DNA of 64,000 nt from positions 1 to 64,000 of the forward strand of contig JAGOJU010000015.1 of assembly GCA_017994935.1 (NCBI GenBank), read 5' to 3'. The position numbers were made by a program, and so were the translations under genes. This document shows, piece after piece, positions 43,368 to 52,683 of the stretch (its first letter is position 1; each line of letters opens with the position of its first letter). The notes beneath the pieces were generated by a model that was given only the letters and a program-made list of their open reading frames with translations, ran no database searches and was not told the origin of the DNA. This DNA comes from Opitutaceae bacterium. GTDB taxonomy: Bacteria > Verrucomicrobiota > Verrucomicrobiia > Opitutales > Opitutaceae.

Positions 43368-45524
43368 ATGCCGATCCTCACCCATGCTGAATACCTCCTT
43401 GGCGACCTGCTGGTCCGCTACCAGGCACCCGCGGACCGTCCGGCAGCATGGGGTATGGCGCTGCTGCCTGCCTGCCTGAAGGATCTCGCGGTGACGCCGC
43501 GGGCGTGGCTTGATACACAGGCCGTACTGGGGCTGCCGGCAGTTTGGAACCCGATCGCCGCCTGGGAGGTTGACCCCTTGGTCCATGCGCATGTGGCGGG
43601 CGATACCTTTCCCGGCGGTTATGCCCATGGCCGCACGCTCAGGCAATCCGCGACAACACGCGGCCTTGAGGTTTGCGGGCATGTCCGGGAGGGGCGCGAC
43701 GGTTTTGCCATGCTGCGCACAGTCCTGGCGGGAGGCAACGGACTCACCTGCATCCATGAAGTGATTCATCGCTGGGAAAGCGGCGTTCTCGAAATCCGTA
43801 CCACGGCGGAAAACCGTTCGGACCGGGCACTCACGCTTGATTTTCTAAGCGCTTTCTCGCTCGGAGGCATCACTCCTTTCGCGACCGATGATGCGCCGGA
43901 TCGGCTGAGAATTCATCGTTTTCGAAGCGCATGGAGTGCCGAGGGCCGGCTCGAAACGCGCAGCGTGGAGGACTTGCAGATGGAACGTTCCTGGAGCGGT
44001 CACGGGCTGCGTTCGGAACGTTTCGGCCAGGCAGGCTCGCTTCCAGTCAATGGCTGGTTTCCGTTTGTTGCCATCGAGGACACGGCGGCTGGCGCCACCT
44101 GGGCGGCACAACTGGCTACACCCGGGACCTGGCATATGGAGGTCAGCCGCTGCGCTGATCAGGTGGCGCTTTCCGGGAGCGGCGCGGACCGATTGCACGG
44201 TGAATGGCGCAAGGTGCTTTCTCCCGGAGAAAGTTTCGCGGCACCACCTGCGACTCTCACGGTGGTGGCTGGTGCCTTGCCCGAGGCCTGCGACCGGCTG
44301 GTGGCGGCACAGCGGGCGCGGGCAGGGTCGCGACCGCCGGGGGAGGATGCGATGCCTGTCGTCTTCAACGAATGGTGCTCCTCCTGGGGACATCCAACCC
44401 ACGAAAAGCTCGTACTTCTGGCCGCACGGCTTGAAGGCATGGGTGTGGGCTACCTCGTCATCGATGACGGCTGGGCCGAGCGCCCGGGCGACACATTCCA
44501 GCAGAACGGTGACTGGTGCGTGAACCGGCAGGCATTTCCCGACGGCTTGCGCGCGACGGCTGATGCAATTCGTTCCCACGGATTGGTGCCCGGCCTATGG
44601 TTCGAGTTCGAAGCTGTGAACCCCGGCTCTGCCGCGTGGCACGAGACCGCGCACCTTCTATACCGCGACGGCGTTCCGCTGCAGGTAGGCAATCGGCGCT
44701 TCTGGGATTTTCGCGACGCGTGGGTGCATGACTTTCTCGCGGAGCGTGTCCTGGCCCGTCTGCGCGACGATGGCTTTGGCTACCTCAAGGTCGATTGCAA
44801 TGATTCTATCGGCCCCGGGGTGGACGGGCTGGAGTCGCCCGGAGAGAACCTTCGCCAGCACCTTGCCGGTGTGCAGCGCTTTCTGGAGCGCCTGAAGGCC
44901 GAGTTGCCTGGATTGGTGATCGAGAACTGCTCATCCGGTGGCCACCGTCTTGAACCCTCGATGATGGCTCTGACAGCGATGAGTTCATTCTCCGATGCGC
45001 ATGAAACGCCCGACATTCCCATCATCGCTGCCAATCTAGATCCGCTCGTATGGTCCGGGCAGAAGCTGGTATGGGCGGTGTTGCGGCGGGACGATTCACG
45101 CCGGCGAATGGCCTATTCACTCGCGGCGGGTTTCCTCGGGCGTATGTGCCTGTCGGGCAATCTCGAGGAGCTCGACGCGGAGGCTGCGCAGTTCGTGCGC
45201 GAAGCAGTGGCCTTTTATCTCGAGGTGGCGACGGTTATCCGTGACGGCGAGTTCCGCGCACTACGCGACATAGGTTCCGCCTATCAGCATCCCACAGGCT
45301 GGCAGGTGATCACAGTGACAGCCGGAAATCGGCTGCTGGTGGTCTGGCACCGGTTCGGCGGGGCGATTTCGTCTCCGGAAGTCGAATTTCCATCGGTCAC
45401 TGGCTGGAGGGTGATGCGCGCGCTGGAACCGGAGACTGGCGCACGGATTTGGAGCAAGGGAACACTGAACTGGAGAGATGTTCCCGAGTGGTCCGGGGGT
45501 GTGCTGTTGCTCGCACCGGGCTGA
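43368..45524 (+). CDS. GH36-family alpha-galactosidase
   Basis: This is a 718-residue protein from the ATG at 43368 (a GTG at 43347 is in frame). The N-terminal beta-domain covers residues 1-320 and the catalytic barrel follows. The nucleophile is Asp476 in 'YLKVDCNDS', the acid/base Asp543 in 'SSFSDAHETPD', and 'LVIENCSSGGHRLEPSM' and 'YLVIDDGWAERPGDTFQQNGDW' (in pieces) are GH36/GH27 clan D landmarks. It releases terminal alpha-linked galactose. It has no signal peptide, so it should act in the cytoplasm on imported oligosaccharides, consistent with the TonB receptor upstream. It is one of the few enzymes here with a firmly predicted activity and sets a galactan theme. Confidence 0.9.
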   Translation: MPILTHAEYLLGDLLVRYQAPADRPAAWGMALLPACLKDLAVTPRAWLDTQAVLGLPAVWNPIAAWEVDPLVHAHVAGDTFPGGYAHGRTLRQSATTRGLEVCGHVREGRDGFAMLRTVLAGGNGLTCIHEVIHRWESGVLEIRTTAENRSDRALTLDFLSAFSLGGITPFATDDAPDRLRIHRFRSAWSAEGRLETRSVEDLQMERSWSGHGLRSERFGQAGSLPVNGWFPFVAIEDTAAGATWAAQLATPGTWHMEVSRCADQVALSGSGADRLHGEWRKVLSPGESFAAPPATLTVVAGALPEACDRLVAAQRARAGSRPPGEDAMPVVFNEWCSSWGHPTHEKLVLLAARLEGMGVGYLVIDDGWAERPGDTFQQNGDWCVNRQAFPDGLRATADAIRSHGLVPGLWFEFEAVNPGSAAWHETAHLLYRDGVPLQVGNRRFWDFRDAWVHDFLAERVLARLRDDGFGYLKVDCNDSIGPGVDGLESPGENLRQHLAGVQRFLERLKAELPGLVIENCSSGGHRLEPSMMALTAMSSFSDAHETPDIPIIAANLDPLVWSGQKLVWAVLRRDDSRRRMAYSLAAGFLGRMCLSGNLEELDAEAAQFVREAVAFYLEVATVIRDGEFRALRDIGSAYQHPTGWQVITVTAGNRLLVVWHRFGGAISSPEVEFPSVTGWRVMRALEPETGARIWSKGTLNWRDVPEWSGGVLLLAPG

Positions 45525-45927
45525 CATTGGCATCGTTCACCGGGAAGCCGTGGCAAGGATGGCAGGCTAGATGCTCGCGTGAAAGCGAGGTGCGGCTCGA
45601 CAACCGTGCGCGACCTCGAAGGCCATCATACGTGCAGCGACCAGACTGGGAAATCATGCCGGACATTTGTACGATTGCATCGTTCAATTGGGAATGTCTG
45701 ACAATGGTAGCACCGCTAATTGGGATTGAAACTGCGACAGTCGGACGTGCGGACAATATATGCCGGGGCCGCAGCGGATGATGTGGTCCCGGCGATCGGT
45801 GCATGGGCGGGAATCGTGCAGTGTGCGGGAGCGATGGTTGGACTTGTGACTCGATGCCGGAAGACCCGGCGGCCCGTGAATGAGCGCTCGACGGGCGCCG
45901 GGTTTTCGCCCTGTGGGGAGGAGCTGG
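45525..45927. other. 403-base region between convergent genes, no gene seen
   Basis: It lies between the ends of the GH36 gene (+) and the Gfo/Idh/MocA gene (-). Overlapping open frames are short and featureless. It contains ATCGTTCA twice (45532-45539 and 45679-45686), half of the operator motif, with ATTG..CAAT symmetry around the second. I see no strong terminator. Confidence 0.4.
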
Positions 45928-47349
45928 CTATGCCAATTGGCTGAGTCGTTGGGCGTCGGGGCGCAGGTCAATCAGGTCTGCTATCTTCACTGGCTTCCCG
46001 GTTGAGACGGAGACATTGGCGGCGATTCCGGTGAGGATGGATGCGGCGCCCTGTTCGTGGCCCGCAAGGCGGTTCCATGGATCCTTGGGCGGATTGGGGG
46101 AGAAGAGCTGTTCCGCGAGAATGCGATCCGCCCCGCCGTGGGGTCCCGTTGCGGGCGGCAGCTCGACGCGGTAGCTGGGCTGGAAATGCGGATATACCTG
46201 GATCCATTCTCCGGTGGCCTCAGCGCTGCCATGCCTTTCGTTGCGGAATTCTCCGCTTACGACCGCCCGGTTCATGTGTGATCCGACAAACTCGTGGTAC
46301 TCGAGACGGCCCCTGTCGCCGTTGATCGCCACACGCATGCCCTCGCGGGGACTGTAGGCGACAAGTGAATACACGAGCGATTCACCCGTGCGAAAGCGAA
46401 TGAGGGCGCCCATCTGGTCAAAGATGTCGATGTCGTCCCGGAAGACATTGCGGTCGCGCTGGTATCCGTCGTCCTTCTCGGCCTCCCGGTACAGTCGGCG
46501 AAAGCTTTCCGTCGCGTCGAGATCGAGGGCGAAGGGGTCGTCCACATCGGGGCGCCCGGTGTAGCGCGGGTAGGCAGCGAAGCGACCGTCTCCCCTGCCC
46601 TCCGCGTTCCGGCGCCCGTAAAAGGCGAGGTCCCCGTGCGCGAAGACCTGTGTGGGAACCGCATCCAGCCACCAGTTGACCAGGTCGAAATGATGCGTGC
46701 TCTTGTGCACGAAGAGGCCGCCTGACTCGGCCCTGTGGGCATGCCAGCGCCGGAAGTAGTCGGCGCCGTGGGAGGTGTCCAGAAGGTATTCAAGGTTGAC
46801 AGAGTGAATGCGGCCGATGGCACCGGTTGAGAGCAACTCCTTGACCTTCGTACGAAACTGGCCCCAGCGATAGTTGAAGGCCACGCGCACCTGGCGACCC
46901 GTCGTGCGCTGTGCCTCAAGAATCGCCTGGCACTTCTCCGCATCGATCGTCATCGGCTTCTCCGTGATGACATTGCAGCCGGCGCGAAGACTGCGGACGA
47001 TGTAGTCGTGATGGGTTGAGTCCTTGGAGCAGACAACAACGGTATCAGGACGCTGTTCCAAAAGCATGCGATCGAAGTCGGTTGCCGCGTAGGCCGGCGC
47101 GGGTGGATGCGACCACTGGCGCGCAAGCATCTCATTGTGATACGCCATGCGCGTCGGACTGACGTCGCACAGTGCCACAAGCGTGTTGAATTCGCGGTAG
47201 GTGGAGGCGACAGGTTCGGTAAAGGAAAGGGCGCGGCCTCCGGTGCCGACGATCGCGATGCGTTGCTTTTTCACGGTGCGGGAAGGGAGTTTTGGTGCTG
47301 CCGCATTTGATGCTCCCACGAATGCGGAATCTAAAGGTCGCGATGCCAT
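45928..47349 (-). CDS. Gfo/Idh/MocA-family NAD(P)-dependent oxidoreductase
   Basis: This is a 473-residue cytoplasmic enzyme. 'RIAIVGTGGRALSFTEPVASTY' has the GxGGR-type dinucleotide motif, 'NVITEKPMTIDAEKCQAIL' is the conserved EKP motif, and 'VRVAFNYRWGQFRTKVKELLSTGAIGRIHSV' (in pieces) and 'AESGGLFVHKSTHHFDLVNWWLD' with the catalytic His region follow. It oxidises or reduces a sugar or inositol-like compound. It diverges from the SSS symporter across 47350-47624, so the two may be co-regulated and share a substrate. The first 26 residues are non-conserved; a downstream start cannot be excluded. Confidence 0.92.
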   Translation of the reverse strand: MASRPLDSAFVGASNAAAPKLPSRTVKKQRIAIVGTGGRALSFTEPVASTYREFNTLVALCDVSPTRMAYHNEMLARQWSHPPAPAYAATDFDRMLLEQRPDTVVVCSKDSTHHDYIVRSLRAGCNVITEKPMTIDAEKCQAILEAQRTTGRQVRVAFNYRWGQFRTKVKELLSTGAIGRIHSVNLEYLLDTSHGADYFRRWHAHRAESGGLFVHKSTHHFDLVNWWLDAVPTQVFAHGDLAFYGRRNAEGRGDGRFAAYPRYTGRPDVDDPFALDLDATESFRRLYREAEKDDGYQRDRNVFRDDIDIFDQMGALIRFRTGESLVYSLVAYSPREGMRVAINGDRGRLEYHEFVGSHMNRAVVSGEFRNERHGSAEATGEWIQVYPHFQPSYRVELPPATGPHGGADRILAEQLFSPNPPKDPWNRLAGHEQGAASILTGIAANVSVSTGKPVKIADLIDLRPDAQRLSQLA

Positions 47350-47624
47350 GACAGTCAGAATGGCAGCGGACTGACTTCGGGCCGCCGGACCTTGCGGGAT
47401 CGTGTCTCTTGAGTTTGCGGCTGCAGCGAAGCTTCGTCCATGTGCCTAGGTTTGTGGAACAGGCAGGCAGGCAATCAAAGTGACAATTCTCGTGATGGAG
47501 AATGTTCCGCACGCATTGTCCCCAGTGTCCCGGTTCGAGACCTGACGGTGATTGCGTTTCTTTCGGAAGGATTATTGGCTGACGGGCGATATCGCCCCCC
47601 ACCTCCTGAAACCCCTCCCGCCCC

Positions 47625-49346
47625 ATGCTGCTTGGAAACCCCCACGTGATCGACCTCCTGGTGGTAGCGGCCTATCTTCTGCTGGTGACCTACATTGGCC
47701 GGCGGGCCACCTCTGCAGCGTCGAGTGAGGAAGGTTTCTTTCTCGCGGGCCGCAAACTGGGAAAGCTCTATCAGTTCTTCCTGAATTTCGGCAATGCGAC
47801 CGATGCCAATGGCGCCGTGAGCACGGCGAGCCTCGTCTACCAGAAGGGGGTCTCGGGCGTCTGGCTGTCGCTGCAGACGCTGTTCATGAACCCGTACTAC
47901 TGGTTCATGAACGCCTGGTTTCGCCGTGTGAGGCTCGTGACGGTCGCGGATCTGTTTGAGGATCGTTTCGGCAGCCGGGGCCTGGCCCGATTCTATGCGG
48001 TCTTTCAGATTTTCGCGACGGTGATCGTCATCATAGGATTTGGAAATCTGGTTGGGTACAAGGTCACTGCCTCACTGCTGGTGAAACCCGAGGCGCGGTG
48101 GACCGCGGCGGAGCGGGACTCGGTGAACGGATACCGGGAGTTCAAGCGACTCGAAGCTGCACGGAAGCTTGCGCCCGTATCCCCGGCGGAAACGGAGAGA
48201 TTCAGCGGGTTGCGCGACCAATACAGACGGGGCGAACTTCGCAGCGCGATCTCGTGGCTCGACGGCACGACCGGCAAGTGGACCTACTATCTCGTCTATA
48301 CGATGATCGTGGGCGCTTATATTGTCATGGGTGGCATGGCGGCGGCCGCGATCAACGAGGCGCTCCAGGGGGTGCTGATCGTGGTGTTTTCCGCGATCCT
48401 CATACCGTTTGGTCTGCAGGCTATCGGTGCCTGGAATCAGCTGGCCGTGCGTGTGCCCCAGGAAATGTTCAATCTCCTCGGCGGTGGGGCCCGGGGCATC
48501 GGGGGATGGGAATTTGCCGGCATTTTCCTCATCTCGATTGTGCAGATACACGGGATCATTGGAAACATGGCGGTATCGGGATCGGCCAAGGACGAATTTG
48601 CCGCGCGCTTCGGCGCCGTATCCGGCACGTATGCAAAACGCATCATGATCATCCTCTGGGCGCTTTGCGGTCTCATCGCCATCGCGCTTTACCAGGGCGG
48701 GACAACCCTGTCGGATCCGGACTCGGCCTGGGGGTCAATGGCCCTGCTGCTGCTCAAGCCGGGTTTCCTGGGCCTCATGATGGCGGGTCTGCTTGCCGCA
48801 AACATGTCGACCATTGCTGCGCAGACCATGGCGGTGTCGGCGCTCTTTGTGCGCAATGTCTACAGGTACCTCCGGCCGAAAACGACGGAGCGCGGTCTCG
48901 TTCTCGCCGGCCGCTGGGCAATCGTCGCCATCCTGGCCACTGGTGTGGTTGCCGCCGCGAACATGGATGACGTCTATTCCGTCGTGCAGCTGCTGCTGAC
49001 GGTGAATGTCCCCTTCGGTGCCGCGGTCATGCTCATCTTCTTTTGGAGGAGGCTGACCGCCCCTGCCGTGTGGAGTGCGGTTCTGGTGTCCGCCCTGCTG
49101 AATGTCGTTCTCCCGTCGTGGATCGGACCCGCTGTCGACGTGATTGCGCGCAATCCAGCGCTGACGGTGGAGGCCGGCGGCAGTCCGTTTTTTTTTGAAA
49201 GTGTCGTGCGCACCGATCCGGGGGATCCAGCGAGCCCGTCTCTCGGACAGAAGCGTTTCCATGCGGAACTCTATGTCCTCGACAAGCTGGGCCTTGACGT
49301 GGCTGCGCTGACACCGAGCGGACGCAACGCGGCGCGATTCATCTAA
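47625..49346 (+). CDS. Sodium:solute symporter, prematurely ended by in-frame TAA
   Basis: This is a 573-residue SSS-family carrier. 'VIDLLVVAAYLLLVTYIGRRA' (first helix), 'SSEEGFFLAGRKLGKLYQFFLNFGNATDANGAVSTASLVYQKG' (in pieces) and 'MMAGLLAANMSTIAAQTMAVSALFVRNVYRYL' are family features. It moves a solute inward with Na+. The frame is cut by TAA at 49344-49346 after 'GRNAARFI'. The same frame then reads on for 105 codons into a coherent hydrophobic C-terminus (49347-49661), so the full-length protein would be 678 residues. The TAA could be a TAC-to-TAA change. The divergent neighbour is the Gfo/Idh/MocA gene. Confidence 0.88.
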   Translation: MLLGNPHVIDLLVVAAYLLLVTYIGRRATSAASSEEGFFLAGRKLGKLYQFFLNFGNATDANGAVSTASLVYQKGVSGVWLSLQTLFMNPYYWFMNAWFRRVRLVTVADLFEDRFGSRGLARFYAVFQIFATVIVIIGFGNLVGYKVTASLLVKPEARWTAAERDSVNGYREFKRLEAARKLAPVSPAETERFSGLRDQYRRGELRSAISWLDGTTGKWTYYLVYTMIVGAYIVMGGMAAAAINEALQGVLIVVFSAILIPFGLQAIGAWNQLAVRVPQEMFNLLGGGARGIGGWEFAGIFLISIVQIHGIIGNMAVSGSAKDEFAARFGAVSGTYAKRIMIILWALCGLIAIALYQGGTTLSDPDSAWGSMALLLLKPGFLGLMMAGLLAANMSTIAAQTMAVSALFVRNVYRYLRPKTTERGLVLAGRWAIVAILATGVVAAANMDDVYSVVQLLLTVNVPFGAAVMLIFFWRRLTAPAVWSAVLVSALLNVVLPSWIGPAVDVIARNPALTVEAGGSPFFFESVVRTDPGDPASPSLGQKRFHAELYVLDKLGLDVAALTPSGRNAARFI

Positions 49347-49661
49347 GATGGCCTCTTCCCGTTTGTTGTCCTGCTGATCGTCAGCCTTGCAACCCATGCA
49401 CCTGATCCACGCCGCACCGCCCTTTTCTTCGGCAAGATGAAGACTCCGGTGGAGGCGACTCCTGAGGCGGATGCGGCAGCGATGGCGGCCACTGCAGAGG
49501 ACCCGCACCGGTTCGACAGGAGCAAGCTTTTTGGCGAGAAGTCCGCGTGGGAGTTTACCCGGTGGAACAAGGTCGATGCCGTCGGTTTTGTTGCGTGTCT
49601 TGGCGTGTCTGGCGGCATCCTGTTTCTTTTCTGGCTGCTGTTGCGTGCGGCGATGACCTGA
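49347..49661 (+). pseudogene. Detached C-terminal part of the symporter (after in-frame stop)
   Basis: In the frame of the symporter, directly after the TAA, the sequence reads 'DGLFPFVVLLIVSLATH', a membrane helix, then 'TALFFGKMKTPVEATPEAD', a charged stretch with 'FDRSKLFGEKSAWEFTRWNKVDAVGF', and a final helix 'LGVSGGILFLFWLLLRAAM'. This matches the tail expected for large SSS carriers. An ATG at 49437 could start a 74-residue peptide on its own, but no clear ribosome site precedes it and the helix before it would be lost. I treat it as the severed 3' end of the symporter. Confidence 0.7.
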
Positions 49662-49842
49662 GTGCCTTCGGATGATCCATGACCGGGGCGAAGTCGTCCG
49701 GATCGATCATGCGGTGCGTACTCCATGGGTGGCGACGGCTGAGGTTTCCGTGGAGATCTTGCGTGCGCGGAGTTCAGTGTGTAGCGTGCTTCACCACGAC
49801 GATGAATCGACACAAAGGCTGGCACAGGACGAGTGACTCTCC

Positions 49843-51258
49843 ATGAAGGACGCCAGCCCTGAGGTCCTGAAGCAGGAGGAGGCGGAAGGCAGCCGACCGG
49901 TCCGGCGGGGAGTGGTGTTCTCGATCGTCGCCCTGACGCTGCTGATGGTGTCGATCGATTCCACGATCGTGGCGACCGCGCTGCATGCATTGCAGAACGC
50001 CATGGATACCACGGTCAACTGGGCGGGCTGGACGCTGACGGCCTATTCATTCGGCTATGCGCTGATGCTGCCGATCTCCGGTGCGCTGAGCGAACGCTAT
50101 GGCCGCCGGCGCGTGTTTCTGGGATCTGTGATCGCGTTCACGGTGGCATCGTTTCTTTGCGGCCTTGCAGACAATATTGCCGTACTGATTGCCTTGCGGG
50201 CGATTCAGGCCGGGGGAGGGGCGGGGTTCATGCCTTCGGCCACGGCAATCATCGTCGACTATTTTGGAGATGCCCGCGATCGGGCTGTCAGCCTGTTCGG
50301 CAGCATCCTGCCGATTGGAGCGATGATCGGACCCGTGTTTGGGGGACTGTTTGTCACCTATTGGAGCTGGCGCGGGGTCTTTTTTGTCAATGTGCCGCTT
50401 GGCATCGCCGTCGCCGCAGCGGCCTTGCGCTACATTCCCCGCGACCCGCGGAGGCGCGGCGCGAAGGAGTTCAAGCTGGATATCGCCGGCATGGTGATGC
50501 TCGGCAGCGGACTGCTCATGGGAATGCTGGCGGTGAGCCATCTTGGAGGGGAGGGGGTCCGCCTGTTCTCTCTCTCGTTCATGATCCCGGCGGTCGTCGC
50601 TGGCGGCTCTGTTTGGATGTTCCTTCGCCACATTGGTCGCACAGGATCGCCCTTCATTGCGCCGGAACTGATCCGCGGCGCGAATTTTGGGGCCGTCAAT
50701 CTCGTCAATGTGATCTACACCGGAATGACATTGGGGGCGGTTGCGCTCATTCCGCTCTATGGTACCACCCGCTATCAGTTGAGTGCCTTTGATTCCGGCA
50801 CGCTCCTGCTGGCGCAGGGAATGGCGTCGGTGGTGGTCTCCCTTGCGGCTGCGCTCGCGCTTCGACGCACCGGTCACCGGTTGCCGCTGTATGTCGGAGG
50901 CAGCATCGTGGCACTCGGCATGGTGCTGCTGGCGGTGCCGCCGGCCATCGGTCTGTCACCCCATGCGTGGCTCGCGACAGCCGCGGGCGTGACGGGCATC
51001 GGCATCGGGGCGATCAACCCGGCCAGCCGCAATGCGGGACTGCAACTCGCGCCCGAGCGTTCCTCGACCCTTGCGGCCCTGCGGTCGCTCGCACTGCAGA
51101 TTGGATCGATCATCACGGTGTCCACGACCACCGCGATCCTGAGCAGCGTGAATGAGCCGGGCATGGCCCAGGCGTGGATCTACGCCATGATGGCGACGCT
51201 TCTTGTGGGCGCACTCCCTCTGGTTTCAAGGATTCCGGAGCATCACGGGAATTGGTAG
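49843..51258 (+). CDS. MFS drug:H+ antiporter, DHA2 (EmrB/QacA) type
   Basis: This is a 471-residue protein with about 12-14 helices. 'LTLLMVSIDSTIVATALHALQNAM' is the DHA2 opening helix with the D-x-T-I-V motif. 'LPISGALSERYGRRRVFLGS' is the MFS loop, 'ALRAIQAGGGAGFMPSATAIIVDYF' is motif C-like, and 'GPVFGGLFVTYWSWRGVFFVNVPLG' (in pieces) is also typical of EmrB. It exports drugs or other lipophilic compounds with protons. It begins 181 bases after the symporter remnant and 177 bases before the next MFS gene. It has no clear link to the sugar loci around it. Confidence 0.92.
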   Translation: MKDASPEVLKQEEAEGSRPVRRGVVFSIVALTLLMVSIDSTIVATALHALQNAMDTTVNWAGWTLTAYSFGYALMLPISGALSERYGRRRVFLGSVIAFTVASFLCGLADNIAVLIALRAIQAGGGAGFMPSATAIIVDYFGDARDRAVSLFGSILPIGAMIGPVFGGLFVTYWSWRGVFFVNVPLGIAVAAAALRYIPRDPRRRGAKEFKLDIAGMVMLGSGLLMGMLAVSHLGGEGVRLFSLSFMIPAVVAGGSVWMFLRHIGRTGSPFIAPELIRGANFGAVNLVNVIYTGMTLGAVALIPLYGTTRYQLSAFDSGTLLLAQGMASVVVSLAAALALRRTGHRLPLYVGGSIVALGMVLLAVPPAIGLSPHAWLATAAGVTGIGIGAINPASRNAGLQLAPERSSTLAALRSLALQIGSIITVSTTTAILSSVNEPGMAQAWIYAMMATLLVGALPLVSRIPEHHGNW

Positions 51259-51435
51259 GCTGACGGGGACATCGCAGCCTTTGAGGGCAAGGAATGGTTC
51301 TTGACTCAGCGGGGGTGACCTCCTTCAACATAGGATTACAATTCTGAATAATTATACAGAGCACGTTTTTGCCGCACCTCCTTCCCGGATGGGTGCCGTC
51401 CCATCAGAAAATCTCCCCGAGTCCCGCGGCGAGTC

Positions 51436-52683
51436 ATGAAGGCTCTTGAATCCCCGTTGCGTCGGCGCTGGTTCATTCTCGCGATCATCTTTGGGGCGAT
51501 CGTCCTGAACTATGTCGACCGCCAGATCCTATCGATCCTGAAGCCGACACTGAAGGCGGAATTTGGTTTTGATGACCGGGGATACGCGTTGCTGGTGAAC
51601 GTATTCACGGTCGGCTATGCGCTCATGTATCCCGTCGCCGGTTGGATGGTGGACCGTTTTGGTGCACGGATCGTGATGCTCAGCGGCATTTTCACCTGGT
51701 CGCTGGCCTGTCTGGGCGCTGGCCTCACTCGTGGCTTTGCTTCGTTTGCCGTCTTCCGCGGGTTGCTTGGATTGAGCGAACCGACGGCATTTCCGTCACA
51801 GTTGCGGGCGGTTACCCTGTGGTTTCCCGGTTCCCTGCGCGCCACGGCAAACAGCGTGTGTGTGGCGGGGGGCACGTTCGGCGCGATCATTGCGCCGCCG
51901 CTCGTGGCCTGGCTCGCGATTTCGTTCAACTGGCACAGTGCGTTCCTGGTTCCGGGTGCGCTCGGGCTTGTGGTGGCGGTACTCTGGTACCTCATCTATC
52001 GGGATCCGCCTGCGGAAATGTCCGCGCAGTCGTCAGGCACAGGTGGGCACGTGTCCGAGGCGAAGGGCTTCCGGTGGCTTGCCCTGTGGCGGACGCGATC
52101 CCTGTGGGCGATTCTTCTGATACGATTCATCAGCGATCCCGTCTGGTACTTCTGCCTATTCTGGCTGCCTGGCTACCTTCAGGAGCAATCCGGGCTGTCG
52201 CTTGCCCAGGTGGGCATGGTTGGATGGATTCCGTTCCTTGCGGCAGATCTTGGAGGGATCGCGAGTGCCGCCTGGTCGGATTGGATGGTAAGAAGGGGCC
52301 GTGCACCGCTGGATGCACGCAAGCGGATGCTTACCGCAATGGCATGCCTTGCACCGTTGTGCGCACTGACACCGCATTTTCCGCATCCCGCTGCCACGCT
52401 TCTGATCTTCAGCCTCGTCGCGGCAGCATGCCTGAGCTGGCTGTTCAGCCTCAGTGTCGTCATCGCGGAGGCATTCCCCACGGCAAATGTCGCAAGCGTG
52501 CTCGGCATTGCGGGGGGCTTCGGCGCAGCGGGTGCGGTTGTTTTCAATGGCTTTGTCGGGGAAATGATGTCCACGCTGGGCCCCGCACGCGTGTTTGCGG
52601 CCATGGCGGTGCTTCATCCTGTCGCGACACTGATCCTCTGGGTGATGGTTCGCCCGGAGCGACCCCGTTCCTTTCCTTCATGA
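51436..52683 (+). CDS. MFS transporter, anion:cation symporter type
   Basis: This is a 415-residue carrier with about 12 helices. The opening 'GAIVLNYVDRQILSILKPTLK' and 'VAGWMVDRFGARIVMLSG' are nearly the same pattern as in the carrier at 33658-34878, and 'SEPTAFPSQLRAVTLWFPGSLRATANS' (in pieces) is the ACS signature. 'ISDPVWYFCLFWLPGYLQEQSGLSLAQVGMVGWIPF' also parallels the other protein, so the two are paralogues. It imports an organic acid or acidic sugar. Its stop overlaps the ATG of the phosphodiesterase (ATGA at 52680-52683), which makes a three-gene operon with the FAD enzyme. Confidence 0.92.
   Translation: MKALESPLRRRWFILAIIFGAIVLNYVDRQILSILKPTLKAEFGFDDRGYALLVNVFTVGYALMYPVAGWMVDRFGARIVMLSGIFTWSLACLGAGLTRGFASFAVFRGLLGLSEPTAFPSQLRAVTLWFPGSLRATANSVCVAGGTFGAIIAPPLVAWLAISFNWHSAFLVPGALGLVVAVLWYLIYRDPPAEMSAQSSGTGGHVSEAKGFRWLALWRTRSLWAILLIRFISDPVWYFCLFWLPGYLQEQSGLSLAQVGMVGWIPFLAADLGGIASAAWSDWMVRRGRAPLDARKRMLTAMACLAPLCALTPHFPHPAATLLIFSLVAAACLSWLFSLSVVIAEAFPTANVASVLGIAGGFGAAGAVVFNGFVGEMMSTLGPARVFAAMAVLHPVATLILWVMVRPERPRSFPS

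Noticed and set aside
51642-52679. Upstream extension of the phosphodiesterase frame
   Set aside because: It runs inside the MFS gene in another frame. The signal peptide begins at the ATG at 52680.
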